A stretch of DNA of 64,000 nt from Synchiropus splendidus (lineage: Eukaryota; Chordata; Actinopteri; Syngnathiformes; Callionymidae), in NCBI RefSeq assembly GCF_027744825.2, contig NC_071334.1, positions 7,572,437 through 7,636,436 of the forward strand, read 5' to 3'. This document shows, piece after piece, positions 1 to 11,007 of the stretch. Position numbers and translations under genes: made by a program. The notes beneath the pieces were generated by a model. It saw nothing but the letters and a program-made list of their open reading frames with translations, had not been told where the DNA came from and searched no databases. Position 1 is the first letter of the stretch. Each line of letters begins with the position of its first letter.

Positions 1-61
1 GACGTATGAAAAACTGCGAGACTGAAATATAACGCACATAAATGTGAAAACTTTGACTTCC

Positions 62-133
62 TCTTAAGACACAAAGTGGTAGAGCGCATGCTTAGCATGA
101 ATGAGGCCCTGGGTTCGATCCCCAGCATCTCCA
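62..133 (+). pseudogene. tRNA-Ala(AGC) relic, 5' acceptor side lost
   Basis: The D-loop, anticodon arm (loop TTAGCAT), T arm and 3' end CATCTCCA match the intact tRNA-Ala copies in this window. The first 13 bases (normally GGGGATGTAGCTC) are replaced by unrelated sequence, so the acceptor stem and D stem cannot pair and the A box is damaged. Probably dead. Confidence 0.8.
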
Positions 134-1272
134 CTCACGGTTTCTCCATCACGCTTCTTCTTGGCACTACTCAAACCCTGAGGCTACACTCACCCGGAGC
201 ACAACGGCTTCAAAAAAGTGCTACATAAAAACAGTTCAATGTTGACTTGAATTAAAAATTGAGTCAACATTGAACTACAAGTTGTCAGAGGCATGTGGCA
301 AGTGTTTTTAGCTGGTCTGTGCTTCAGCAACACAGTAATCAGCTTGAATTTCAATTCAAATTTCCAAGTTGGATATGGTTTAAGAAAATAAACATTCACT
401 CGAAATGACAAACTTGTGTTTGTGACTGGCTTCTCTGTAGAGAGACATGCAGCTCACATGTCCGCAGCACGTCTATCACAATGATGCTGCCGCTCATTAC
501 AACGACAGAGTAGCTGAAGGTTTGCTGTTGAAGGGGTCGTGACGTCATCGTTTACAGGAGTAACCTCATCCACTGTCCACACGGAGAAGTGTTTCTGTGT
601 AGGATTATTCTCTCTGGGACCCACTGTCAAAAAGTATTGGATACAGTGGCCGGATACGGCGGATACGTGTGGAGGGGGTATGAAAAAGAACCTACTGCTT
701 TGTTTTCCTCCTGCTTTTTTTAACCCCACAATTTGACATATTACTGATGACTCCAAATCTCTAGCTATTACTATAACAAACCTCTAGACAATGTAACTGA
801 GGTGGTGTCACCAAGAAACACATCTCTCATTCACCATTGGGATTAAGATTCATACCGAAAAGTCTAGGAAGAGAAAACAGTAAGCCACCCCATCAAAAGC
901 CCAGGCCACAATGAACATCGGAGTTACATTTCACATGCTGAGAATCGAGGACGACTGAAGGGCTCAGAGGCAGAAATCTTTCTATTGGACTTGCGAGTCA
1001 GTCATTGCACTGTGGGTCCTTAATGCATTATCAAATGTGAAGGTATTTTTCGTAAAGCTAACAAGCATATGAATGTTCACATTCTTTTGTTAATAAAAAA
1101 AAAAATCATGGTTTCACAATGTCGATACAAATCTCAGACGAACTCTTTACAGGAACAAATAGTAGATCAAAGAATCATTAGCTGCATAGTTTAAATTTTT
1201 GAAGAAGCATTGTTGTTTATGTACAAAGTAATATTTTATGTTTTCTTACGTTAACTTAAACCTTGCTAGTTT
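134..1272. other. intergenic, 3' side of ZF1
   Basis: No gene recognised. Holds the perfect hairpin at 233-276 and otherwise unremarkable AT-rich DNA. ORFs on both strands here lack any recognisable domain. Confidence 0.5.
233..276. repeat. 15-bp perfect inverted repeat (hairpin)
   Basis: Arm 233-247 (AGTTCAATGTTGACT) is the exact reverse complement of arm 262-276, with a 14-nt AT-rich loop. It could be a small palindromic transposon remnant or a transcribed hairpin. No function can be assigned from sequence. Confidence 0.75.
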
Positions 1273-2309
1273 TCAAATGTGAGTTTTCATGTGTGTATTC
1301 AGGTTCCCTTTTAAAGAAAAACGTTTACCACAGTGAGAGCAGTTGAAGGGTTTTTCACCAGTGTGAACTCTAATGTGATTCTTCAGGGTGCCTTTCTGTG
1401 AAAAACAGGTTCCACACTGGGAGCAGATGAAAGGTTTTTCTCCGGCGTGAATTCTCATATGCCTCCTCAGATTACCTTTCCGAGAAAACCATTCTCCACA
1501 CTCAGCACAGTCAAGAGGTTTTTCACCAGTGTGAACAATCATGTGATTATTTAGGTGACTTTTCTCTGAAAAACAATTTCCACACTGGGAGCAGACGAAA
1601 GGTTTTTCTCCAGTGTGTACTCTCATGTGACTATTCAGGGAGCCAATTTGTGAAAAACATTTTCCACACTCCGAGCAGATGAAAGGTTTTTCACCAGTGT
1701 GAATTCTCATATGCGTCCTGAGGGCACCATTCTCTGAAAAGCACTTTCCACACTCAGAGCAGACAAAAGGTTTTTCTCCAGTGTGAACTCTCATGTGCTT
1801 CTTCAGATCATCTTTCTGTGAAAAAGATTTTCCACACTGAGAGCAGATGAAAGGTTTTTCTCCTGTGTGAATTCTCATATGCCTCTTCAGGTCACCTTTC
1901 TGTGCAAAACATTTTTCACACTCAGAGCAGATGAAAGGTTTTTCTGTAGCGTGAATTCTCATGTGAGATCTGAGTTTCTGTCTCTTCTCAAAACGGCTCC
2001 CACAAAGGGAACAAGTCAAAGGTCCACGGGAGCAGGATTTCATGTGTAGCGTCAGTCCAGCCTTTGAGTAGCATTTCTTCCCACATCTAGAACAGATCAA
2101 TGATTTATGATCAGCGTCTTCGGTCTCCTCTTTGACATCAACGTTTGGATTTTCACCATAGTTGGAGTCCGACTGAAAGTTACTGGTCTCTCTCCAGTCT
2201 TCACTGTCATCTGTGTCTGATTCAGAACACGGTGAACTCTGGTGGTCAGGATGGAGAGGTGCATCCAATGTGCCACCTGTGTCTGTTCCACTAGAGTCAT
2301 CTCCATTTC
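1273..2309 (-). CDS. ZF1, main exon: C2H2 zinc-finger protein (1 CCHC + 9 C2H2 fingers)
   Basis: Predicted nuclear DNA-binding protein. Spliced to exon 1 at 4668-4686, it gives 351 aa (METERT-G-NGDDSSGTD...). Residues about 8-75 are acidic and contain SESDTDDSEDWRET. A CCHC finger (C-x2-C...H-x3-C) starts near residue 79, followed by nine C2H2 fingers with TGEKPF-type linkers to the C-terminus. The acceptor is ACTTCAAGCAG just before 2309; the split codon G|GA keeps frame. An ATG further upstream in frame (2347-2349) lies across the acceptor, in the intron, so I do not use it. Finger contact residues (SQKDDL, SENGAL, SQIGSL and others) differ between fingers while the framework is constant, as usual in fast-evolving ZNF clusters. 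The DNA target is unknown. Confidence 0.9.
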
Positions 2310-4667
2310 CTGCTTGAAGTAAATTAAAGTGCATGATTAGAGGTACCATTTAGAATCAATATTTCTCTCATGTTTTACAACATCATTTCATTATAGTGAG
2401 GAGTACTCATAGGCAGAATCATTTTCTTTGAATTCAGGACAAAAACAAATCCAATCTTGCTTGTTTCAGTGTTAAATGGGGCACGACAGTGGGTTTCCCT
2501 TAACAAAAATCTGCCAAAATGCTTCTTTGCTGTAAATTTAGATTCAACAGAACAAATATATTGAGAGTACAAAAACAAACCCACACATGGAGACGGGGAT
2601 TGGAAATATTTTAGAGAAGAACAGATGAAATGGCATCACATCCACCAGCATGATTCTACCACGTGAAGCTGAGAACTTCTGTGTTTTGGAGAAGATTATA
2701 ACTGTGTGCCATGAAGAAACATGACAGCTGAATCAAGTTAAAATATTCAAACTTTGTTCTTTGCACAGAAAGTTCTGCACACATAAAAACCTCACAAAAT
2801 AAATGCTGAAAAACAAATGAACACAGCATCCATGGCAGACGGCTGGCATTGGCCGTTCAGGTGGTCCCAAACATGATGGAACATATACACAATGAACAAA
2901 ACAGAATTACAGTATCTCCATAGGCTTCTCTCTGTGACAAAAGATGGGAGGGGTGTGCACATTGATGTTCAACACTGAGCACACACACAAATTGTATGAA
3001 TGCACTTTACTGAATAAGAAGCGTCCAAACCATCTGGTGTGCAGCGATAGAAACATAGGAAGAATGAGAGAAGCAAACTATAAAGGTATGTGTTCATTGA
3101 TCAGACATGATCCAATCCCTGCTTTCTAGTCATCTAACTTGTCATCAGATATGTGCATTGTTCCTTCGTTGCCCTGCTAAGAGTGGTGTCAGCTAGCTTG
3201 GCAAGTAGAATTATCCAGACCAATACAAAAATATACATGGCAGATGGGTTTAGATTAGATGTCCTTTATTTGTCCCACAGAGGTGAAATTCAGTGATTTG
3301 CTGAATGTCTGCTTTTGCCATCACATTTCAGCAACAGAACACTGAATTTTGAAAACTTAAAACTGCAATATTGCAATATTTTGAAACTGAACAGATGCAC
3401 TCAGGAAATATTCCAGCTCTGTATTGATTCATATTCCTGTGGAATGATACATTTGATTCGTGGATGGTTATTCTTACTGGGGAGAAAAATACAACTGCAA
3501 CTAATAGAGCATGTTTAGCTGAGGTCACACCACGCTGACCCTTGGATCCTCACTGGAGGATTATGAATGTAAACAAACAAGGAGAAACAGAGAACGTGTT
3601 TGGAGACGCTCTTAAAGGAACAAAGACACGAACGAGGGCAAACAAAATGAAAGAAGAATTATTAACAGTGTAGATAAGTCAGTTTAGAGCACATTTCAGA
3701 ATAAGGTTAGATAGTCAGAGAAGACTTCGTCATAACTTTGACAGCATGAATGTAAATTGTGTTCCCTCCACCACAGAACTAATGTTGACAGTGTCAGACT
3801 GAGAAACGCTCTGCGCACAGAGAGACTGCTACACGAGAGTTCAGAACAAGTCAGGACAGTTGGGTCTGTTTTGACATCATTAAACAGTCACACTAGAGGG
3901 CTGTAATAAATCACGTCCTCCAATCTTGTCAAACATTGGGCTAAGTGAAGATGGTTTAACACATATTTACAGATCACTGGATCGGCGTCATTGTAGATAT
4001 AATTTACAGCAGTCAGGTTTCTCTGGTCAAAATGAGCCGCACTTCTGGAGTGCTCCTTCTTGCATATCTTTACGTTAAATTTTCCAAACGCCATTTAGAA
4101 AGACAAAATAAACTTCTGGATTCCAAGTTAGGAGCAGCACATCCTTTTGCCTAGTAATACTTCATAATCACAGTCATACAAGGAATTGTACAAAATGCAC
4201 CATTCATAACAAACACAATTTAATCAAATATTTTCCAAACCAGGCCCACTGTGACTCTACCGAGATCCTGAAAAATATTGGAATTTATTTTGACAAAATA
4301 TTAATAAATACAGAAAGACCTATAACATCGTAAAATGGCTGTGTAATGTGACCAGTGGCACCAGACAGTTCCCAATAACATCGCACTGTCCAGGAATGGA
4401 TCGAAGATCTTGAAGAAATATTGAAAAATGTCTGGAAACATAATCCGACTGGGTATTTGTTGACGGTCCTAGTTAAGTAACGTCAGCGCTACTTGTGAGA
4501 CGGTCTGGCCGCCATTGCTGGAGCGGTATCTTTCGAATCTCCAGCCAATTTCGCTAAATAGCAAGGCTACTATCAATATGTTTAAGTCTGGATAAGAGTC
4601 ACTCTTCGAGCCATGGTTTGGGTGGTTTATGATGAGAGGCTAGCGATATATATATATCGGATTGTAC
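2310..4667 (-). other. ZF1 intron 1
   Basis: 2.36-kb intron with GT (4667-4666) and AG (2311-2310) borders. It holds a short fish-type repeat fragment at about 3250-3300 and no recognisable gene. ORFs inside it are short and domain-free. Confidence 0.7.
3250..3300 (+). repeat. short fragment of a dispersed teleost repeat
   Basis: TTAGATGTCCTTTATTTGTC followed by CCACAG and GAAATTCA matches the start of the longer repeat at 22857-23250. Likely a truncated interspersed element. Family assignment is from memory only. Confidence 0.5.
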
Positions 4668-4686
4668 CTGTTCTCTCGGTCTCCAT
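4668..4686 (-). CDS. ZF1, exon 1 (19 coding nt, METERT)
   Basis: Reverse-strand ATGGAGACCGAGAGAACAG followed by GTACAATC. It starts with a purine at -3 and G at +4 (good Kozak context) and ends in phase 1, joining G|GA at 2309 in frame. The identical design upstream of nine other zinc-finger exons supports it, although it is far too short to detect alone. Confidence 0.8.
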
Positions 4687-4930
4687 GTCTCGCAGGATTC
4701 TCTTTGGCTCCGTCTCTCGTTAGCAACCGATGATACGTGTAGAAAACTCGTCAGCAGATGATCGTCGGCAGCAGCTATATGCTGCTGCTTGATGGAATCT
4801 TTGAAACTCTGGGCATCGTCGTAGAGGAGAACAAAAGAACGCGAGGCTGTTACCGTGTTAGGAGGACAGAAAATGGCAGCGAGAACGTGTTTCTTCTTCC
4901 TGTTATATAACGGCGGGTGGCGCATTTTGG
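4687..4930 (-). promoter_or_regulatory. ZF1 promoter and 5' UTR
   Basis: On the minus strand, a TATA-like GTTATATAAC (4903-4912) precedes GCCATTTTCTGTCC (the YY1-like box shared by the cluster). Then come GCAGCCTCGCGTTCTTTTGT-like and CGAGAGACGGA motifs found in every sister 5' UTR, before the ATG. Unlike its sisters it lacks a clear GC box. Confidence 0.6.
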
Positions 4931-6012
4931 AACAATACTGCCCCCTGTTGTTCCGGAGGCTTCTGATTTAATTAATTTTGTCTAATTGTTTTAATGACAT
5001 TTCTCCTTCATGCTGAATAGATTTTTTAAATCTTATTTCTTATTCTTTCTTATTGTTGTTCCATGTTTTCCTGCTGTTTTTAGTGTTTAGCTCATAGCAC
5101 AGTGACCTCATCTGATCCTCGTGAGCACAGTTTCCTCTTCTCTGTAACTTCTCCAAACCCAATTGACAATATCTTACCTCTCTGTAGGTGTTTCCCTTTC
5201 TTTTCATAGATCCAGTTTTCTCTTTCATTTAGTTTTATGTTCATTATATATTTGGCTTCTCGTTTCTCAACTGGTAACAACATTTCAACTGTGTCTTTAC
5301 CTTTCACTTTCCTATGATCCTCACATTACAGAACAGCCCAGTCCTGTTTCCTTCAGATTAAATGAGCTCTACAATCAAACCCATGCTCTCATGTACCAAC
5401 TTTGAAAAAAATGTGAAGTTGTTAAAATTAACTCTCTCCTCATTGGCATCAACAAGAAATCTCCATCACGCCCCCTGCTGGTCCAGAACTCAGCATAAGG
5501 CTTCAAACTGGCTCAAGAGCGACAGAGTGACAGAGCAACATGATACTGTTGATAAATGCTTTTATCTTTGCAATAACGGTTCAAAGTAAAGCAAGCAAAT
5601 GACAGCATTTGTTTTGTAGGAGCCTTTATTGAATGGTTGATGTTGTGATGCAGTTATAAAAAGTTTATGAAAGAGTAAAAAAAAAAAATTGTGTTTCTTT
5701 TTCCACTCACCATCTGTGTTGAGGGCCGACGCCCAGCTTAAAGGGTCCCTCGGCAACAAGCAGCCATTTGATAGTTTCATTCTCATCGCGCCAAAAGGGG
5801 TTTCTGAGTTTTTCTGTCTCTAGTTTACACATTTTTGCTAGTGTTACATTATGTATTGTATTTACAGTTGTTTAAGATTCAAACAGATAGTGGAGGAGCT
5901 GAAGCACTCAATCTTCTTCAGCAGGAAGAGATGAACATCACCATCTCTGGAGAGACTGGTGCAGAAATGGAGCAGCAGATGGCTACATGACATGTAAGGT
6001 TTCAATGCAGTG
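4931..6012. other. intergenic between ZF1 promoter and tRNA cluster
   Basis: No gene recognised. CGCCCCCTGCTGG at about 5468-5480 resembles a CTCF core site on the minus strand. A stretch at 5061-5085 (TTTTCCTGCTGTTTTT) recurs upstream of ZF10 at about 57788. Confidence 0.45.
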
Positions 6013-6084
6013 TGGAGATGCTGGGGATTGAACCCAGGACCTCATATATGCTAAGCATGCGCTCTACCACTTGCACATGGTCCT
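6013..6084 (-). pseudogene. tRNA-Ala(AGC) relic
   Basis: The 3' two thirds (CATCTCCA end, T arm, anticodon loop TTAGCAT) match intact tRNA-Ala. The acceptor 5' strand and D arm are scrambled (TGCACATGGTC on the plus strand in place of GAGCTACATCCCC). Likely non-functional. Confidence 0.75.
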
Positions 6085-6454
6085 CGCACAACTGAAAGAG
6101 GGAATGATGCAGCTTATCCTGTTGATTCAAAATCAATAAAGAATGATTTTGTGTTAAATATTGGTTAAATATATGAACCGATTGATCAGTTCTGCATTTA
6201 TCATGAAAGTGCATTACATCATGGACTCCGAGAGTTTTGGGTTGTGGCTCACAATACATTCCCAATGTAGTGTTCCTGTCACCAACTGCATTACTCGCTC
6301 TCTTGGTTTCTTCATCCACTGAGCTCCATCCACTCATGGTTTGGTTCTCAGGTGTGTTGTTCCTCTTTCAGTCCCTGCAGCATCCACCACCTTTTTCTTC
6401 CTGATCCACATGGTTCTTATTTCATGTCAGTGAGGACGAAACGTATACTCACGA

Positions 6455-6526
6455 GGGGATGTAGCTCAGTGGTAGAGCGCATGCTTCGCATGTATGAGGT
6501 CCTGGGTTCAATCCCCAGCATCTCCA
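6455..6526 (+). tRNA. tRNA-Ala(CGC)
   Basis: Full 72-nt cloverleaf. The acceptor GGGGATG/CATCTCC contains the alanine identity pair G3-U70, the anticodon loop is TTCGCAT, and A box TAGCTCAGTGG and B box GGTTCAATCCC are intact. The flank upstream (6330-6450) resembles that of the copy at 51434. Confidence 0.95.
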
Positions 6527-7066
6527 CTACTTATTTATTGTTCTTTCCTTTGCTTGTTCCTACTCCCAGAAATATCAGGAAGCAGCTCAGGTGGCGAAGT
6601 TATATGTGATCTGCGGTGCCCATGATCTGTGCCACTTTGCTAAAGATTTGGGGAGGAAGCTTAGACACACAACACAGTGACATCATGGACCTCAAAGATA
6701 AATAGCTAGAACAATGCTAGAAAAGGTATGTCTTCAAACATTAAAAATCTACTTATAATTTACAACTGTGTCATCATGGCTGGAAGAAGTGAAGGGAACA
6801 GGGAATTCCGATTCCATTTTCCGTACTGCTCAGTGAATATAAAGGAAGGCAGACGAGTCACTGAGAGTCAGCTTTGTTTACTCTGCAATGAGCATGACTG
6901 TAGAAACCTATCGGTGCAGACGCAAGAGGCCCAAACCCAAAGGCTCTGAAACAACAACACACAGTACTGCAGCTTTAACACAAGGATGTCTGGTGACATC
7001 ATATTTCTAGTCGTGCTGAAAACTGTCAGATCAGGGAGAAGACAGTTTTTCAAACATGACATAGAG

Positions 7067-7138
7067 TGGAGATGCTGGGGATTGAACCCAGGACCTCCTA
7101 CATGCAAAGCATGCGCTCTACCACTGAGCTACATCCCC
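7067..7138 (-). tRNA. tRNA-Ala(TGC)
   Basis: Full-length with intact acceptor stem including G3-U70, anticodon loop TTTGCAT, and A and B boxes. One mismatch in the anticodon stem (GTAGG in place of GTATG) separates it from its sisters, so it may be weaker. Confidence 0.85.
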
Positions 7139-7285
7139 TTGTGGGCAACGGTTTCATCCTCAATGACGGGGAACATGGCAAGATGTGGTTCATGCGCACG
7201 ATCCAAAATCGAGTGTCTTTTTCAGAGTTTGGGGAGCACCATGAAGGAGAGTGAGGGAGTAAGGCAGGTATAAATAATGTTCAAG

Positions 7286-7307
7286 GTTAAATTCCCAGCA
7301 TCTCCAC
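7286..7307 (+). pseudogene. 3' tail of a tRNA-Ala gene
   Basis: GGTTAAATTCCCAGCATCTC plus CA matches the T-arm and 3' acceptor strand of tRNA-Ala. Nothing upstream matches. A truncated copy. Confidence 0.6.
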
Positions 7308-7400
7308 TCTTCTATTTCTAATGCAAGGCTTGTTCCTTCTTATAGAAATATCAGCAACTGTGAAAGACAGCTGCAGTGCTTAAGTGATCTGAGCACCAAA

Positions 7401-7513
7401 CTGTGTTTGTTTCCTGCATATCGAGTGTTGGAGACGTTTTGGAAATGCCTGCTTCAACGTTTCTGCAACCTCTTGCATCGGCGCTGATCATCTCACTTGG
7501 TTTGGTGAACCAA
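7401..7513 (+). repeat. dispersed repeat, copy 1
   Basis: This ~110-bp stretch closely matches 59851-59962 on the opposite strand. Both contain an open frame reading VSCISSVGDVLEMPA. Origin unknown: it might be a mobile-element fragment or part of a lost gene. Confidence 0.6.
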
Positions 7514-8925
7514 CATGGAAGAAATGGGCGGAGCCAAAGTCGTCTTCGCCACTATGTTGCGGTGATAGATGTGTTAGAGGTATGAGGATATAAACGTTGG
7601 CCTGGATTCAATCAGTTCAAGTGGTGAACGACGACTGCCCTCGGTCTTAGGAGTATTGGGACACACTACACTGACACGTGAAGGTGCAGAGCCCAGTGTT
7701 AGGGTGAGAAATGGGACATAGCCAAAAACCATCACCTGAAGAATCACACAAAGGTTCCTATTTATTGGTCACGCAAATTTATTGACTTAAAACAATAACA
7801 CTTAATAAATAGCCATATACGCCTTAAAAAAACTATTTCAAAGTTCTTTTCAAAGTCTTGATCACAATGTTCATTTAGGTCACGGTAATCGTGTCATTAG
7901 ATTTTCTTACAGTTACATCCCTGTCCCTACTTTAGATTGAGAGGAACTTGATTCTAAAATATCTGGTTGTCACAGGACGCTCAGTGTCAATATCATGAGA
8001 ACAAGACTGTGTGTCAGGTTTTATTGATTATTGCATCACAGTAGTGGTTTTCGAATGGAGCTTGTCACTTTACACTGTTGCCTGTGCAGTCCAGAGGACC
8101 TGAGGGTGTCCTCGCTGCCACTGTTTAGACTCAAATGTAGCGCTCATGCCGCAGAATCTACCGATTTATGAAGACATGTTTCTAATAGCAACATATGGTA
8201 ATGAAGCTAAAGCACTGAACTGCACGTCTCCAATGTGCAATGACCTCAGACAGGCTCAGAGGTAAACTCACTCTGCATTTGTTGAATTTTTACATCAATG
8301 CTGCGCAGTGTGACTGAAACCTGTCAGCTAGCTACCGTTCCATATTCCTCAATGCTGTAGCCTGATCAGAGTTCGCTTACATGAGGAAAAAGGAGACTAA
8401 CCACAGGGGTGTTCAAACTGTTCAGCCATCCATTGTGACCCAGCGTTTTGTATCTGGTTGTTGTTGAATATGTTGTTTTGGAGTGTGACACCAGCTCAGC
8501 TCAATGCCAATAAATCAAAGCAACATCACTGTTTACTTCCTCTTTGTTTTCAGTCTTGGACAAACAGGAAATGCACACTCAGCAAAACAGGCAAGATAAG
8601 CTCCTCAAATTTTGGTGACCAAAATCCCACAGGCTGTAGGCTGTGGCTCAGAACAAAGGTTGGACAAAAAGCAGAGCTGGGTGGAGCGCAGGAATCGAAC
8701 TCACTCTAAATAAAATAAATAGAATGATGATTGGCACCTTCATTGCCGAGAATATAATAATAAAATCAAAGCTGAAATTATAAATGCACGAAATATAAAA
8801 CATTCATGGAAGCCCATTTGGGCTTCCAATATTATAGAATTACTCGCAAATCAAATAAAATTATAGGTTACCACGTTATATATCCTAAACTCGTTGAGTG
8901 ATTCATTGGTGAGTTTATTTTTTCC
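7514..8925. other. intergenic; left part of the ZF2/ZF3 duplicated block
   Basis: No gene recognised. From about 7960 the sequence is similar in order to 12500-13640 (for instance TTTTGTATCTGGTTGTTGTT at 8447 against TTTTGTATCTGGATGTTGTT at 12824). This marks the upstream half of a tandem duplication. Confidence 0.6.
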
Positions 8926-9118
8926 CTGGGCCACCGGTGAGCAACAGGCCCCGCCCTCACCGCCATTTTCTTCTCTCAAAACACTCAAGCAGCCTCGGTC
9001 TTTTGTTCTCCACCGATGGATGGATGGATCAAGCAGCGGCTAATATCTGCTGCCGAGTTTTCACGACATATTCATCGGTTGTAAACGAGAGGCGGAACGA
9101 AAGCGACTCCCGCTGGAG
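8926..9118 (+). promoter_or_regulatory. ZF2 promoter and 5' UTR
   Basis: GC box CCCCGCCC (8949-8956) followed by CGCCATTTT (8961-8969, YY1-like), then TTCTTCTCTC and the shared 5' UTR ending CGCTGGAG just before the ATG. The same order is seen at ZF3, ZF4, ZF5, ZF10 and, weaker, ZF9. Confidence 0.7.
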
Positions 9119-9137
9119 ATGGAGACCGAGAGAGGAG
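9119..9137 (+). CDS. ZF2, exon 1 (19 coding nt, METERG)
   Basis: ATGGAGACCGAGAGAGGAG followed by donor GTATAT. It ends in phase 1 and joins AT at 9767 to form GAT (Asp), giving METERG-D-ADGSSGTEPAG. Intron 1 is 629 bp (9138-9766). Confidence 0.8.
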
Positions 9138-9766
9138 GTATATATAGATGTACACACACACGCCAACTGCCTTTATCAACAGGAAGACGACGGTGGCAAA
9201 TGAATACTGTGCTCCGTCGTTCGAGTTTTTCCGTTCAAACGTACGGCACTTAAATATGCAGTGCCCCTTCCACAGGCGATGGCTGCCGCGGAGTGACGTG
9301 CCTGTCGGGCGGCCATCTTGGAACAGGTCAAGCCGCGACTGCAATGCATTGAAGTTAATGAACCATATGTGCTTTTACGACGGAGCTTGTTCACGACGCT
9401 AATTTGTCCCTCGGGAAAAACTGTTGAGGGACTTAACTTAAAATCAAGTGGGAGATTAACGAAATGGGTCTGGGCCTTTCAGTGGTCATTGTTTGCTCCC
9501 AAGGGAACATATATTAAATTGTGTTGTTGTTCCCAATATCAAAGAGGGAGCACAAATGTCCATTTTTGCTTCTGCCTCAGTTTAATCCGGGAAAATCTTA
9601 TGCCTAATTGTGCATGGCAGACCAGGAGAGCGAGCCCTTGCGGGGGCGAGGAATTGCACTAGTCAGTCTCTAAGTACTCTGCAGTATGATGAATTGATGT
9701 AATAAATTGATATTTAGAATTATTGAATCGAAATAATCTCTCTAATTGTGCACTTTAATTAAGCAG

Positions 9767-11007
9767 ATGCAGATGGCTCTAGTGGAACAGAACCAGCTGG
9801 TGTCTTGGATTCACCTCTCTATCCTGACCCGCAGAGGTCACTCTGTTCTGAATCAGACACTGATGACAGCGAAGGCTGGGGAGAAACCTGTAACACTCAG
9901 ACAGATTCCAACTCTGTAGAGGATCCAAATGTTCATGTCAAAGAGGAGACAGATGATGCTGATCACAAACCACTGACCTGTTCTGGATGTGGGAAGAAAT
10001 GTGTCTCAGAGGAGGAACTGTCTCAACACATGAAATTCCCCTGCTGCAGACCTTTGACTTGTTCGCTTTGTGGGAACCGTTTTGAGAAGAAACAGAAACT
10101 GAGGGACCACATGAAAATACACATTAATAAAAAACCTTTTATCTGCTCCCATTGTGGAAAACGTTTTTCACAGAAAAATAACCTGATGAATCATGAGAGG
10201 ATTCACACTGGAGAAAAACCTTTCATCTGCACCCAATGTGGACAATGTTTTTCACAGAAAAATAACCTGAAAAGTCACATACGAATTCACACTGGCGAAA
10301 AACCTTTTAGCTGCTCTCAGTGTGGAAAATGTTTTACAAAGAATGCTCACTTAACTAGTCATATGAGAAGTCACTCAGGAGAAAAACCCTTCTTCTGCTC
10401 CCAGTGTGGAAAATGTTTTGCTGTGACAAATTCCTTGAATCGGCACATGAGAGTTCACACTGGGGAAAAACCGTATATCTGCTCCCAGTGTGGGCAATGT
10501 TTTGCAGAGAAAGGTGCCTTGAATAGGCACAGGAGAGTTCACACCGGAGAGAAACCCTTCTCCTGCTCCCAGTGTGGGCAATGTTTTTCAGGGAGAAGTC
10601 ACCTGAAGAGGCACAGTAGAATTCACACTGGAGAAAAGCCTTATATCTGCAGCCAGTGTGGACAATGTTTTTCAGAGAAAGATCGCTTGGATATGCACAT
10701 GAGAGTTCACTCAGGAGAAAAACCATTCTCCTGCTCCCTGTGTGGGCAATGTTTTTCAGGAAAAAGTCGCCTGAAAAGGCACAGCAGGATTCACTCTGGA
10801 GAAAAACCGTATATCTGCTCCCAATGTGGAAAATCATTTTCAGAGAAACATGCCTTGAGTAGGCACATACGAGTTCACACTGGAGAAAAACCCTTCCTCT
10901 GCCCCCAGTGTGGAAAGTGCTTCACATGCAAAAGAAACCTAAATTCCCACATGAAATCTCACTCTGGAGCACGCGTCTCCTGTCACTCAGACAAGATTTC
11001 AATTTGA
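9767..11007 (+). CDS. ZF2, main exon: C2H2 zinc-finger protein (1 CCHC + 11 C2H2 fingers)
   Basis: Spliced with 9119-9137 this encodes 419 aa. The exon has no ATG before the acidic segment (the codon at 9805 is TTG), so exon 1 is needed. The acidic region (about residues 8-72) carries SESDTDDSEGW. A CCHC finger with H-x4-C starts near residue 78, then eleven C2H2 fingers end at NLNSHMKSH, with a short tail. Several fingers alternate between YICSQCG and FSCSQCG types paired with RHSRIH and HMRVH endings, suggesting growth by two-finger units. The nearest relative is ZF3, 5.4 kb downstream, which is a tandem duplicate. Presumed nuclear DNA-binding regulator; target unknown. Confidence 0.92.

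Noticed and set aside
8937..9203. 88-aa plus-strand ORF across the ZF2 promoter
   Set aside because: It runs through the GC box and 5' UTR in a different frame from METERG; sister promoters give similar chance ORFs because the DNA is conserved.
10355..10837. 160-aa minus-strand ORF opposite ZF2
   Set aside because: Shadow of the repetitive finger codons; similar antisense frames appear opposite every ZNF exon.
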